Shown piece by piece: positions 25,067-34,700 of a stretch of 64,000 nucleotides of DNA. This DNA comes from Pseudomonas viciae (GTDB lineage: Bacteria; Pseudomonadota; Gammaproteobacteria; Pseudomonadales; Pseudomonadaceae). Position 1 is the first letter of the stretch. Every line of letters begins with the position of its first letter. The notes beneath the pieces were generated by a model, which searched no databases, had not been told where the DNA came from, and saw only the letters and a program-made list of their open reading frames with translations. Location of the stretch: positions 212,001-276,000 of the forward strand of contig NZ_CP035088.1 in NCBI RefSeq assembly GCF_004786035.1, given 5' to 3'. A program made the translations under genes and the position numbers.

Positions 25067-25648
25067 ATGCGCAACGAATCGATTCGCTACCTGATTGTGC
25101 CGGGCTGGCAAGGATCGCCGGAAAATCATTGGCAAACCCACTGGCAGAACAGCCTGCCCAACAGCGCCCGGGTCGAGCAGGCCGACTGGTTGACGCCCCG
25201 GCGTGAAGACTGGGTTGCGGCGCTGGCCGAGGCTATTGCCGCCGACAGCACGCCGGTGATTCTGATTGCCCATAGCCTGGGCTGCATTACGGTTGCCCAT
25301 TGGGCCGCCACCGCGCCGGTGCAGTTTCTGCGGCAGGTTCGCGGGGCGTTGCTGGTGGCGCCAGCGGACGTCGAACGGCCGGCCTGTGCCCCGGCACTGC
25401 GTAATTTTGCGCCGATTCCGACGGATCTGTTGCCGTTCCCAAGCCAAGTGGTCAGTTCTGACAATGACGCCGCTGTGAGCGCTCCGCGTGCCCTGGAGTT
25501 AGCGCGTAATTGGGGGGCTGAGGCCGGGATTCTGGCCGGGGCGGGGCATATCAATGTGAAGTCCGGCCACCAACGCTGGGAGCAGGGGTTCGCTTATCTC
25601 TATCGTCTGCAAAATCGCATGGAGCATCACGCCCTGCGTCGCGCCTGA
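25067..25648 (+). CDS. RBBP9/YdeN-type alpha/beta hydrolase
   Basis: 193 residues. Matches the RBBP9/YdeN serine-hydrolase family: opening LIVPGWQGSPENHWQTHW, nucleophile elbow AHSLGC (Ser in GHSLG-type context), the aspartate in VVSSDNDAAVS and the histidine in GAGHINVKSG, which completes the triad. AGGAGAG is six bases before the ATG. In Pseudomonas this small hydrolase is often encoded beside a sigma-54-type activator near sulfur genes, as here; the natural ester is unknown. The next gene starts 59 bases later (or 2 bases at the alternative ATG). Confidence 0.88.
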   Translation: MRNESIRYLIVPGWQGSPENHWQTHWQNSLPNSARVEQADWLTPRREDWVAALAEAIAADSTPVILIAHSLGCITVAHWAATAPVQFLRQVRGALLVAPADVERPACAPALRNFAPIPTDLLPFPSQVVSSDNDAAVSAPRALELARNWGAEAGILAGAGHINVKSGHQRWEQGFAYLYRLQNRMEHHALRRA

Positions 25649-25707
25649 ATATGCCCCTGGATAATAGTGCCCTTGCATTTGCCAGCGGTGCGGGGCGGGA
25701 GTCTGCC

Positions 25708-26643
25708 ATGAGCTTGCATGAAACCTTTGGTCAGCCGCTGCTGACCTTTCCCGATGCGGAAAAAAGCCCCCTGAGCATTCGCGCCAAGGCGCTGGTGTTC
25801 GTCGACCCGCGTTCGCGGCAGTTGCGTCAGGAGGTGGAGCAACTGGCGCCGCGCTCGGTCTCGGTGCTGATACGCGGCGAAACCGGTACTGGCAAAGAAT
25901 TGCTTGCCCGGCACATCCACCGCGAAAGTGATCGCGCCGGGCTGTTTGTGTCGGTCAATTGCGGCGCGATCAGCCCGACCTACGCTGACGCTGAGCTGTT
26001 TGGTTATGCCGCTGGCAGCTACAGCGGCTCGGCCAGTAGTCGGGCCGGCTGGTTCGGCTCGGCCAATGGCGGCACCCTTTACTTGGATGAAATCGGTGAT
26101 TTGCCGCTGCCGATCCAGATCAAGTTGCTGGCGGCCCTGGAAAACCACGAGGTCACCCGCGTCGGCGCGCACCAGCGCAGCCCGGTGGATGTACGCCTGG
26201 TGGCGGCCACCAGCATCGACCTGGGGCAAGCCGTGGCCGCCGGGAAATTTCACGAGCGGCTCTACCATTACCTCAGCGAAGGTCGGCTCGAGCTTCCGGC
26301 CCTGCGCGAGCGGGTGGGCGATATTCTGTCCCTGGCCGAATACTTCCTGGGCATTTACACCCAGCGCCTGGGCCTGAGCGTGCCGCTGATCAGCGAGGCT
26401 GCACAACATGCGCTTGAACAGCACAGCTGGCCGGGCAATACCCGCGAACTGGAAAACGTTATTCACTTCGCGTTGCTGGTCAGCACGGGTGACGAGATTT
26501 TTCCGGAGCACCTGAATTTACCGGCCCAGTCATCGGCCCTGGAATTGATCGACCGCCAGGTGGCGCAGATCGTTGCACAAGGCACGGACGCCGAGCGCAC
26601 AGCCCTCAAGGCGCTGCTCAATCAATTGAGCCAAACGCTATAG
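25708..26643 (+). CDS. Sigma-54 activator-like AAA+ protein lacking a DNA-binding domain
   Basis: 311 residues from the ATG at 25708 (GGAG six bases upstream); an in-frame ATG at 25651 has no ribosome-binding site. The AAA+ core has Walker A (GETGTGKE), Walker B (GGTLYLDEIGD), a sensor region (VRLVAATS) and a WPGNTRELENV lid. The sigma-54 contact loop, normally GAFTGA, reads GSYSGS. No Fis-type helix-turn-helix follows the lid: the last 40 residues are one amphipathic helix pair. It has no N-terminal receiver or GAF domain. It may act on a partner activator or in a sigma-54-independent way. The neighbourhood with a MetQ gene hints at sulfur-source control. Confidence 0.8.
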   Translation: MSLHETFGQPLLTFPDAEKSPLSIRAKALVFVDPRSRQLRQEVEQLAPRSVSVLIRGETGTGKELLARHIHRESDRAGLFVSVNCGAISPTYADAELFGYAAGSYSGSASSRAGWFGSANGGTLYLDEIGDLPLPIQIKLLAALENHEVTRVGAHQRSPVDVRLVAATSIDLGQAVAAGKFHERLYHYLSEGRLELPALRERVGDILSLAEYFLGIYTQRLGLSVPLISEAAQHALEQHSWPGNTRELENVIHFALLVSTGDEIFPEHLNLPAQSSALELIDRQVAQIVAQGTDAERTALKALLNQLSQTL

Positions 26644-26656
26644 AAGACACCGGAAT

Positions 26657-26790
26657 TGTGGTGAGGGGATTTATCCCCGCTGGGCTGCGAAGCAGCCCCC
26701 TAAGCTATCAAACTCAATCTGCCTGACACACCGGGAGGCGGCATTGAGGGTCGCTTCGCGCCCCAATGGGGATAAATCCCCTCGCCCCAA
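26657..26790. repeat. Second type of inverted repeat pair (REPIN-like)
   Basis: GAGGGGATTTATCCCC at 26663-26678 and the inverse GGGGATAAATCCCCTC at 26768-26783, with accessory GCTGCGAAGCAGC and TCGCTTCGCG hairpins inside. The sequence family differs from the GGGAGCGGGC REPs elsewhere in the window. Confidence 0.75.
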
Positions 26791-26828
26791 AGCGCGGCTT
26801 TTTCTATATGAGTAAAATGAATATGAAC

Positions 26829-26904
26829 TTGAATAAAAGATATTGTTAAGGCATAAAAAATGTCGGTATTGTCCGCCACACGCCAGCGATAGCACTTCGC
26901 TGGC
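26829..26904 (+). promoter_or_regulatory. Candidate promoter and 5' hairpin of the MetQ gene
   Basis: TTGAAT (26829-26834), 17 bases, CATAAA (26852-26857). Downstream lies an 8-bp perfect hairpin GCCAGCGA-TAGCACT-TCGCTGGC at 26882-26904, within the leader of the gene that starts at 26961. The hairpin is clear; its role is a guess. Confidence 0.4.
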
Positions 26905-26960
26905 ACCCCCCTATTTTGGCCGTCGTCCACGACGACAGTGATTTTCGATAAGGACACTGC

Positions 26961-27743
26961 ATGAAAAAGGTTCTGTTGTTCACCGCATTGGCGGCAGCCC
27001 TGACCACGGGCCTGGCCCAGGCCGCGGAAAAACTGGTGGTGGCGGCCACCCCGGTGCCCCACGCTGAAATCCTCGAGCTGATCAAGCCGGCCCTGGCCAA
27101 AGAAGGTGTGGACCTGGAAATCAAGGTCTTCACCGACTACGTCCAACCCAACGTGCAGGTTGACCAGAAGCGTCTGGACGCCAACTACTTCCAGACCCTG
27201 CCGTACCTGAAAAACTTCAACGAAGGTAAAGGCACCAACCTGGTGACCGTGATCGGCGTGCATGTCGAACCGTTCGGCGGTTACTCGAAGAAAGTCAAAA
27301 GCCTGGCCGAGCTCAAGGACGGCGCCACCATCGCCATCCCCAACGAAGGCAGCAACAGCGGTCGTGCGCTGATCCTGCTGCAGAAGGCCGGTCTGATCGA
27401 ACTCAAGGACCCGAAAAACGCTGTGTCCACGCCCAAGGACATCGCCAAGAACCCGCACAACTTCAAGTTCAAGGAACTGGAATCGGCCATGTTGCCGCGT
27501 GTGCTGGATCAGGTCGACCTGGACATGATCAACACCAACTATGCCCTGGAAGCAGGTCTTAACCCGGCCAAGGATGCGCTGGTGATCGAAGGTGCGGATT
27601 CGCCTTACGTGAACTTCCTGGTGGCCCGCCCGGACAACAAGGACAGCCCGGCCATCCAGAAACTGGCCAAGGCCCTGACCAGCCCGGAAGTGAAGGCGTT
27701 CATCGAGAAGAAATACAGCGGCGCGGTACTGCCGGCGTTCTGA
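26961..27743 (+). CDS. MetQ/NlpA family ABC substrate-binding protein
   Basis: 260 residues. A Sec signal peptide ends TGLAQA-AE; the usual lipobox cysteine is missing, so the mature protein is periplasmic rather than lipid-anchored. The fold matches MetQ: VAATPVPHAEILELIKP, the YVQPNVQVDQKRLDANYFQT ligand segment, IAIPNEGSNSGRALILLQ and LDMINTNYALEAGL. The family binds methionine or related sulfur compounds for MetNI. No metN/metI lie beside it, so it must use a transporter encoded elsewhere, for example the metNI at 56-57.5 kb. A strong terminator follows. Confidence 0.9.
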   Translation: MKKVLLFTALAAALTTGLAQAAEKLVVAATPVPHAEILELIKPALAKEGVDLEIKVFTDYVQPNVQVDQKRLDANYFQTLPYLKNFNEGKGTNLVTVIGVHVEPFGGYSKKVKSLAELKDGATIAIPNEGSNSGRALILLQKAGLIELKDPKNAVSTPKDIAKNPHNFKFKELESAMLPRVLDQVDLDMINTNYALEAGLNPAKDALVIEGADSPYVNFLVARPDNKDSPAIQKLAKALTSPEVKAFIEKKYSGAVLPAF

Positions 27744-27771
27744 TTCGCGCGGTAAACCTTTTTACGGTTCA

Positions 27772-27806
27772 AACGCCGACGGCTGATACAGCGTCGGCGT
27801 TTTTTA
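27772..27806 (+). terminator. Rho-independent terminator of the MetQ gene
   Basis: Stem AACGCCGAC / GTCGGCGTT, extended by GCTG/CAGC around an ATA loop, then six Ts. It lies 29 bases after the stop. Confidence 0.9.
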
Positions 27807-27816
27807 TTGGAAGCGC

Positions 27817-27951
27817 CTGTGGCGAGGGAGCGTGCTCCCGCTCGACTGCGCAGCAGTCGCAAAACAGCTAACGAGGTATGCCCTGCCAACTGGCATGTGC
27901 AGGTTTTGGGGTCGCTTCGCAACCCAGCGGGAGCAAGCTCCCTCGCCACAA
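27817..27951. repeat. REPIN-like inverted pair, GGCGAGGGAGC type
   Basis: TGTGGCGAGGGAGCGTGCTC at 27819-27838 and AGCAAGCTCCCTCGCCACA at 27932-27950 in inverse orientation. Internal CTGCGCAGCAG and GCTTCGC hairpins are present. It lies directly after the MetQ terminator. Confidence 0.85.
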
Positions 27952-27965
27952 AATCAAATGCGCTA

Positions 27966-28061
27966 TCAGGCCGCCCTGGTCTTCAACGCCCTTCGCAACG
28001 CCACCAACAACTTTACGATGTCCTGCGGGTCCAGTCGCTGTGGCACTTTTACGTCTGCCAT
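27966..28061 (-). CDS. Possible 31-residue small protein
   Basis: An ATG at 28061 preceded by AAGGAAGAG at four bases opens a 31-codon frame: MADVKVPQRLDPQDIVKLLV, then ALRRALKTRAA. It is basic and amphipathic helical after residue 10. Upstream on the same strand is about 200 bases with a GGCC/GGCC hairpin (28084-28099) and no other gene, so it could be transcribed on its own. I cannot assign a family. The good ribosome-binding site and the sensible composition argue for coding; the small size argues for caution. Confidence 0.5.
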   Translation of the reverse strand: MADVKVPQRLDPQDIVKLLVALRRALKTRAA

Positions 28062-28224
28062 ATTCTCTTCCTTGTGATGGTTTGGCCGGGAGTCTGGCCA
28101 AAAGCTGTGCGTCCTTGAAGGTTCGTTTCGAAAAAAAGATCCTTCCTACGGCAAAAAGAAAAATAGTCGTCTTCCTTCCGCGCGGCAAATGCAGACGCAA
28201 GATTGGCGGTCGAACACCATTGCC

Positions 28225-28253
28225 TCTGTGGGAGCGGGCTTGCTCGCGAAAGC
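28225..28253. repeat. Single REP element
   Basis: One copy of the GGGAGCGGGCTTGCTCGCGA core without a nearby inverse partner, between the small ORF and the AAA ATPase gene. Confidence 0.85.
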
Positions 28254-28270
28254 GGTCTATCAGGCGCTGA

Positions 28271-29431
28271 TTAATCCGGCCAATGCCAAGCCGGCTCATC
28301 CAGCATCCGCTGCCCGACAATCCCGGTCTGCCCTAGATCCTTTTCCAGCACGATGCAATTGCAGTCGTCGTCCTGCTCCAGGGCGGCGATCAGCCGCGTG
28401 GCATGGGACACCACCCAGACCTGACAACTGACTGAAGCCCGGATGATCAACCGCGCCAAGGCTGGCAACAGATCCGGGTGCAGGCTGGTTTCCGGTTCGT
28501 TGAGCACCATCAGCGAGGGTGGGCGCGGGGTGAGCAAGGCCGCCACCAGCAACAGGTAGCGCAGCGTCCCGTCCGACAGTTCGGCCGCGGACAGTGGGCG
28601 CAACAAGCCTTGCTGATAAAACTCGATGGCGAAACGCCCGCCTTGCAGAGCTTCGATGCGTAATCGGGCGCCGGGAAATGCATCGCCAATGGCAGCATGC
28701 AAAGCTTCAGCGTCACCGATTTCAAGGATGGTTTGCAGGGCGGCGGCCAGGTCGCGCCCGTCGTGGTGCAACACTGGCGTGCGGGTGCCCAATTGCGGTT
28801 GGCGTACCGGGGCGTCGGCATCGCTGCGAAAATGGTCGTAAAAGCGCCAGCGGCGAATGAACTCGCGCATCTGCAGCACCTCCGGCGAAGTGCGCAGGCT
28901 GCCGACCTGGTCGAACAGGCTGTCGAAGCTGGGCGTGTGCTGGGCCAATACATCCCATGAACGGCCTTCACGGGCCCGGATCATTGGCCCATTGCGGTCG
29001 ACCAGCAGGCTGGCGGGACGAAAGACCGGCCCGGCCCAGATGCATTCGCGCTTGATTTCCGGGTCCAGTGAAAACGCTGAAAGACTGGGTTCCGGCAGGC
29101 CCAAGGCAATCGAATAGCTGAAATCTTCACCGGCGAACCCCAGGCGCAAGCGTTTGCTGGTCTGGCGCACGATACCCTGGACAGGCACCTCGCCGTTGCG
29201 CATGCGCCGGCTGATTTCTTCCGGCCCGGCCCAGAAGGTCGAGTCCAGCCCGCCTTCACGGGCCAGGGCGTTGACCACCCCGCCCTGGGCTGTCTCGGCC
29301 AACAGACGCAGGGCGCGGTACAGATTGGACTTGCCGCTGCCATTGGGACCGGTGATCAGGTTCAACCGGCCCAGGGGAATCACCAGTTTGTTGATGGAGC
29401 GGTAATTGGCCACCGCCAGCGTTTTGAGCAT
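28271..29431 (-). CDS. AAA family ATPase, RecF/OLD-like, standalone
   Basis: 386 residues from the ATG at 29431 (GGAG seven bases upstream). It has Walker A (LITGPNGSGKSNLYRALRLL), an ABC-type signature region (LRPLSAAELSDGTLRYLLLVAALL), Walker B (PSLMVLNEPETSLHPDLLPALARL) and a switch histidine in VWVVSHATRL. This is the SMC/RecF-like class (the COG4637-type predicted ATPases), without the TOPRIM nuclease domain of OLD proteins. No partner nuclease gene lies beside it, so there is no direct sign of a phage-defence pair. It is divergent from the RND efflux operon. The function is unknown. Confidence 0.85.
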   Translation of the reverse strand: MLKTLAVANYRSINKLVIPLGRLNLITGPNGSGKSNLYRALRLLAETAQGGVVNALAREGGLDSTFWAGPEEISRRMRNGEVPVQGIVRQTSKRLRLGFAGEDFSYSIALGLPEPSLSAFSLDPEIKRECIWAGPVFRPASLLVDRNGPMIRAREGRSWDVLAQHTPSFDSLFDQVGSLRTSPEVLQMREFIRRWRFYDHFRSDADAPVRQPQLGTRTPVLHHDGRDLAAALQTILEIGDAEALHAAIGDAFPGARLRIEALQGGRFAIEFYQQGLLRPLSAAELSDGTLRYLLLVAALLTPRPPSLMVLNEPETSLHPDLLPALARLIIRASVSCQVWVVSHATRLIAALEQDDDCNCIVLEKDLGQTGIVGQRMLDEPAWHWPD

Positions 29432-29564
29432 GAGCAATCTCCCGCAAAGGCGTTAGTCTGCCTGATAGGCGCATCCATTGTGATGCTGTGCTTGGTGTTG
29501 AACCCTGTTCTAAGCTCACAGTCGTATCGTCACTGGCACGTCCGTACAACGCAAAGGAGTCTGC

Positions 29565-30668
29565 ATGGCTGGTCCCCGAGTCAAACTTGTAGTTGGCCTG
29601 AGTCTGTGCGCGCTGGTGGCGGGATGCGGTGATAAAAAACCCGAGGAAAAAGCCCTGCCACGGGTGTTCGTGCAGCAAGCCGTGCCCTCCGAGTACGCGG
29701 CTTCGGTGACCTTGACCGGCGATGTCCAGGCCCGGGTGAAGACCGATCTGTCATTTCGCGTGGCCGGCAAGATCATCGAGCGCAAGGTGGATGTCGGTGC
29801 CCGGGTCTCGGCCCGGCAAGTGCTGGCCCGGCTCGATCCTCGGGATCTGCAGACCAACGTCGACTCCGCCGAGGCCCAGGTGGCCGCCGAACAGGCAAGG
29901 GTCAAGCAAAGTGCGGCGGCCTTCGTGCGCCAGCAGAAACTCTTGCCCAAGGGTTACACCAGCCAGAGCGAATACGACGCGGCCCAGGCGCAATTGCGCA
30001 GCAGCCAGAGTGCATTGACCGCTGCCCAGGCCCAGTTGGCCAACGCCCGTGAACAACTGAGCTACACCGCACTGATCGCCGAGGCCCCGGGGATCATCAC
30101 GGCGCGCCAGGCGGAGGTTGGCCAGGTGGTACAGGCGACGGAGCCAATCTTCAGCCTGGCCCGGGACGGTGAGCGTGACGCGGTGTTCAACATCTACGAA
30201 TCCTTGCTGCACGAACCACCGTCGGATCCCTCCATCGTCATCAGCTTGCTGGATAACCCGGACATCAAGACCACGGGTACGGTACGCGAGATTACCCCGG
30301 CGGTATCCGCCGAGACCGGCACCGTGCAGGTCAAGGTCACCCTCGACGATTTGCCCGAAGGCATGCGCCTGGGCTCGGTGGTCAGCGCCACCGCCAAATC
30401 CGCCGGCAAGACGGCGGTAGAGCTGCCCTGGTCGGCACTGACCAAGAACCTCAGCGACCCGGCCGTGTGGCTGGTGGACGGCGAGGGCAAGGCGCAGTTG
30501 CAAACGGTCACTGTCGGTCGTTACCTGACCGGCAAGGTCATCATCAGCGACGGGCTCAAGGGCGGTGAGCAAATTGTCACTGCGGGCGGGCAACTGCTGC
30601 ACCCCGGCGTGCGCGTCGAGATCGCTGAAAATCCCCATCAGCCACCCCAGACAGGAGCCCAGCCATGA
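29565..30668 (+). CDS. RND efflux periplasmic adaptor 1 (TriA-like)
   Basis: 367 residues, lipoprotein signal with lipobox ALVAGC near residue 21. The adaptor core: lipoyl half (LSFRVAGKIIERKVDVGARV), a short coiled coil (about 100-165), second half (LIAEAPGIITARQAEVGQVV), barrel (RDAVFNIYESLL) and a membrane-proximal domain (ELPWSALTK..VWLVDGEGKAQLQTV). It overlaps the second adaptor by four bases. Two adaptor genes followed by one RND pump is the arrangement of TriABC in P. aeruginosa, which uses the separate channel OpmH. AAAGGAG lies six bases before the ATG. Confidence 0.9.
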   Translation: MAGPRVKLVVGLSLCALVAGCGDKKPEEKALPRVFVQQAVPSEYAASVTLTGDVQARVKTDLSFRVAGKIIERKVDVGARVSARQVLARLDPRDLQTNVDSAEAQVAAEQARVKQSAAAFVRQQKLLPKGYTSQSEYDAAQAQLRSSQSALTAAQAQLANAREQLSYTALIAEAPGIITARQAEVGQVVQATEPIFSLARDGERDAVFNIYESLLHEPPSDPSIVISLLDNPDIKTTGTVREITPAVSAETGTVQVKVTLDDLPEGMRLGSVVSATAKSAGKTAVELPWSALTKNLSDPAVWLVDGEGKAQLQTVTVGRYLTGKVIISDGLKGGEQIVTAGGQLLHPGVRVEIAENPHQPPQTGAQP

Positions 30669-31729
30669 AGCGTTGGTGGATGGTCTCGGCCGGGCTGTTG
30701 CTGGCTGCCTGTTCGAAGGAGGAAGCCCCACCGGAGCCGGTGCGACCGGTGTTGTCCATCGAGGTCCAGGCGCTTGACCAACAAGCCCTCGGGCGGTTCG
30801 CCGGGAGTATCCAGGCGCGTTACGAGAGCAATGTGGGTTTCCGCGTGCCAGGGCGGATCGCCAGTCGCAACGTTGATGTTGGCGCTGAGGTGAAGAAGGG
30901 CGACTTGCTCGCCACGCTCGACCCTACCGATCAGCAGAACCAGTTGCGCGCGGCCCAGGGCGATCTGGCGCGGATCGAGGCGCAGTACATCAACGCCCAG
31001 GCCAATGCCCGTCGGCAACAACAATTGTTTGACCGTGGCGTCGGTGCCCAGGCGCAACTGGACATCGCCCAGACCGACCTGAAAACCACCGGTGCATCCC
31101 TTGAGCAGGCCCGGGCCTCGGTAGAACAGGCCCGCGACCAACTCAACTACAGCGAGCTGCGCAGCGATCACGACGCGGTCGTCACCGCCTGGAATGCCGA
31201 AGCAGGGCAGGTGGTTACCGCCGGCCAGCAAGTGGTGACCTTGGCCCGTCCGGACATCAAGGAAGCAGTGATCGACCTGCCGGCCGGGTTGGCCGAGCGC
31301 TTGCCCGCGGACGTGGTGTTCGAAGTCGCCGCGCAGTTGGACCCGGCCAGCCACACCACCGCCACCGTGCGCGAGATCGAGCCCCAGGCCCAAAGCGCCA
31401 CCCGTACGCGCCGCGCGCGCCTGACGCTGACCGATACACCGCCAGGCTTTCGGCTGGGCACGGCCATCGGTGTGACCCTGAGTTCGACCATCGAGCCGCG
31501 CATCGAGCTACCGCTCAGCGCGCTGCAAGAAGTCGACGGCAAGGCCCGGATCTGGCTGATCGACCCGCAGAACCAGACGGTCTCGCCCCGCGAGGTGCGG
31601 ATTCTCGAGCGTTCAGGCGATTCGGTACTGGTGGCCAACGGCATCAAGGCTGGCGACCGCGTGGTCAGCGCCGGCGTGAACAGCCTCAAGCCGGGGCAGA
31701 AAGTGAAACTCGACGAGGACGCACGATGA
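30665..31729 (+). CDS. RND efflux periplasmic adaptor 2 (TriB-like)
   Basis: 354 residues, lipobox LLLAAC within the first 16 residues. Same adaptor plan as its neighbour but clearly diverged: VGFRVPGRIASRNVDVGAEV, coiled coil about 95-165, LRSDHDAVVTAWNAEAGQVV, and ELPLSALQEVDGKARIWLID. It overlaps the genes on both sides by four bases (ATGA), so the three are one coupled operon. In TriABC the two different adaptors are both required and are thought to form heteromeric hexamers; I infer the same here. Confidence 0.9.
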   Translation: MKRWWMVSAGLLLAACSKEEAPPEPVRPVLSIEVQALDQQALGRFAGSIQARYESNVGFRVPGRIASRNVDVGAEVKKGDLLATLDPTDQQNQLRAAQGDLARIEAQYINAQANARRQQQLFDRGVGAQAQLDIAQTDLKTTGASLEQARASVEQARDQLNYSELRSDHDAVVTAWNAEAGQVVTAGQQVVTLARPDIKEAVIDLPAGLAERLPADVVFEVAAQLDPASHTTATVREIEPQAQSATRTRRARLTLTDTPPGFRLGTAIGVTLSSTIEPRIELPLSALQEVDGKARIWLIDPQNQTVSPREVRILERSGDSVLVANGIKAGDRVVSAGVNSLKPGQKVKLDEDAR

Positions 31730-34700
31730 AAGGGCCTTTCAATTTATCCGAATGGGCCCTGCGGCATCAGTCGTTTGTCTGGTACCTGATGTTCGTCGCG
31801 TTGTTGATGGGCGTGTTCTCGTACATGAACCTGGGGCGCGAGGAAGACCCGTCGTTCACCATCAAGACCATGATCATCCAGACCCGCTGGCCGGGCGCGA
31901 CCCAGGAAGAAACCCTCAAGCAGGTCACCGACCGCATCGAGAAAAAACTCGAAGAACTCGATTCTCTCGACTACGTGAAAAGCTACACCCGACCGGGGGA
32001 GTCGACGGTGTTCGTGTACCTGCTCGACACCACCGGGGCCAAGGAAATCCCCGAGATCTGGTACCAGGTACGCAAGAAGATCGACGACATTCGCGGCGAT
32101 TTCCCCCAAGGCCTGCAAGGGCCGGGCTTCAATGATGAGTTCGGTGACGTCTACGGTTCGGTGTACGCCTTCACCGGCGACGGGCTGTCGATGCGCCAAC
32201 TGCGGGACTACGTGGAGAAGGTGCGCGCCGAGATCCGCGACGTGCCCGGGTTGGGCAAGGTGGAAATGCTCGGCGAGCAGGATGAAGTGCTGTATCTGAA
32301 TTTCTCCACGCGCAAACTCGCCGCGTTGGGCATCGACCAGCGCCAGGTGGTGCAGAGCCTGCAGTCGCAGAATGCGGTGACGCCGGCCGGGGTGATCGAT
32401 GCTGGGCCAGAGCGGATTTCCGTGCGCACGTCCGGGCAGTTCCAGTCGGAAAAAGACCTGGCCAACGTCAATCTGCGACTCAATGATCGCTTCTATCGAC
32501 TGGCCGATATCGCGGATATCAGCCGCGGTTACGTCGACCCCGCGACCCCGATGTTCCGCTTCAACGGCACACCCGCCATTGGCCTCGCCATCGCGATGAA
32601 GAAGGGTGGCAACATCCAGGATTTCGGCCAGGCGCTGCACGCACGCATGAACGAACTGACCGCTGACCTGCCGGTGGGGGTTGGCGTGCACACCGTGTCG
32701 GACCAGGCCGAGGTGGTGGAAGAAGCGGTCGGTGGCTTTACCAGTGCCTTGTTCGAGGCGGTGATCATCGTCCTGGTCGTCAGCTTCATCAGCCTGGGCA
32801 TACGCGCCGGGCTGGTGGTGGCCTGCTCGATTCCGCTGGTGCTGGCGATGGTTTTCCTGTTCATGGAGTACAGCGGTATCACCATGCAACGGATCTCTCT
32901 CGGTGCCTTGATCATTGCCCTCGGCCTGCTGGTGGACGATGCGATGATCACCGTGGAGATGATGGTCACGCGCCTGGAAAAAGGCGAAACCAAGGAGCAG
33001 GCCGCAACCTTCGCCTATACCTCGACGGCGTTCCCGATGCTCACCGGAACCCTGGTGACCGTGGCCGGCTTCGTGCCCATCGGCCTGAACGCCAGTTCCG
33101 CTGGTGAGTACACCTTTACCCTGTTTGCGGTGATCGCGGTGGCGATGCTGGTGTCGTGGATCGTCGCGGTGCTGTTTGCCCCGGTGATCGGTGTGCACAT
33201 CCTCAGCACCAACGTGAAACCCCACAGCAACGAACCGGGACGGATCGGCCGGGCCTTCAACGGCGGTCTGTTGTGGGCGATGCGCAATCGTTGGTGGGCC
33301 ATTGGTATCACCGTGCTGCTGTTCGTGCTGGCGGTGTTTTCCATGCGCTTTGTGCAGAACCAGTTCTTTCCATCGTCGGACCGGCCGGAAATCCTGGTGG
33401 ACCTCAACCTGCCGCAAAACGCCTCGTTGGACGAGACGCGCAAAGCCGTCGACCGCCTGGAGGCGACCCTCAAGGGCGACCCGGACATCGCACGCTGGAG
33501 CACCTACATCGGCGAAGGCGCGATTCGTTTCTACCTGCCGCTGGATCAGCAACTGCAGAATCCGTACTACGCGCAACTGGTGATTGTCAGCAACGGCCTG
33601 GAGTCGCGCACGGCCCTCACCGAGCGCCTGCAAAAACGCCTGCGCGAGGACTTCGTCGGCGTTGGCAGCTACGTGCAAGCCCTGGAAATGGGCCCGCCGG
33701 TGGGCCGCCCGATCCAGTACCGGGTCAGTGGCAAGGACGTCGACCAAGTGCGCAAGCACGCCATCGAGTTGGCCACCGAGTTGGACAAGAACTCGCACAT
33801 CGGCGAAATCATTTACGACTGGAACGAGCCGGGCAAGGTCTTGCGCATCGACATCGCCCAGGACAAGGCGCGGCAGTTGGGCTTGTCGTCGGATGACGTG
33901 GCCAAGCTGATGAACAGCATCGTCAGCGGCTCGCCGGTGACTCAGGTCAACGACGATATTTACCTGATCAACGTGGTTGGCCGTGCTGAAGATGCCGAGC
34001 GCGGTTCGCCGGAAACCTTGCAGAACCTGCAGATCGTCACCCCGAGTGGCACCTCGATTCCGCTGCTGGCGTTCGCCACGGTGCGTTATGAGCTGGAGCA
34101 GCCGCTGGTATGGCGTCGCGACCGTAAGCCGACCATCACGATCAAGGCGGCGGTGCGTGACGAGATCCAACCCACGGACCTGGTGAAGCAGCTGCAACCG
34201 GACATCGATAAATTCGCCGCCGGCCTGCCGGTGGGCTACAAGGTCGCCACTGGCGGTACGGTGGAAGAGAGCAGCAAGGCCCAAGGGCCGATCGCCAGTG
34301 TGGTGCCGCTGATGCTGTTCTTGATGGCGACCTTCCTGATGATCCAACTGCACAGCGTGCAGAAATTGTTTCTGGTGGCCAGCGTCGCGCCTCTCGGATT
34401 GATCGGCGTGGTGTTGGCGCTGGTACCGACGGGCACGCCGATGGGCTTTGTGGCAATCCTTGGGATCCTCGCGTTGATCGGCATCATCATCCGCAACTCG
34501 GTGATCCTGGTGACCCAGATCGATGAATATGAACGAGACGGCTACGAGCCTTGGGATGCGGTGGTCGAAGCCACCCAGCATCGGCGTCGGCCGATCCTGC
34601 TCACCGCAGCCGCGGCGAGCCTGGGGATGATCCCGATTGCGCGGGAAGTGTTCTGGGGGCCGATGGCCTACGCGATGATCGGCGGGATCATCATCGCCAC

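Noticed and set aside
26898..26915. Possible sigma-54 site TGGCAC before the MetQ gene
   Set aside because: The -12 element (TTGC at the right distance) is missing, and TGGCA is part of the hairpin stem.
31744..34581. 945-codon antisense ORF opposite the RND permease
   Set aside because: His/Gln/Arg-rich composition typical of a GC-rich shadow frame; the plus-strand RND protein has all its family motifs.
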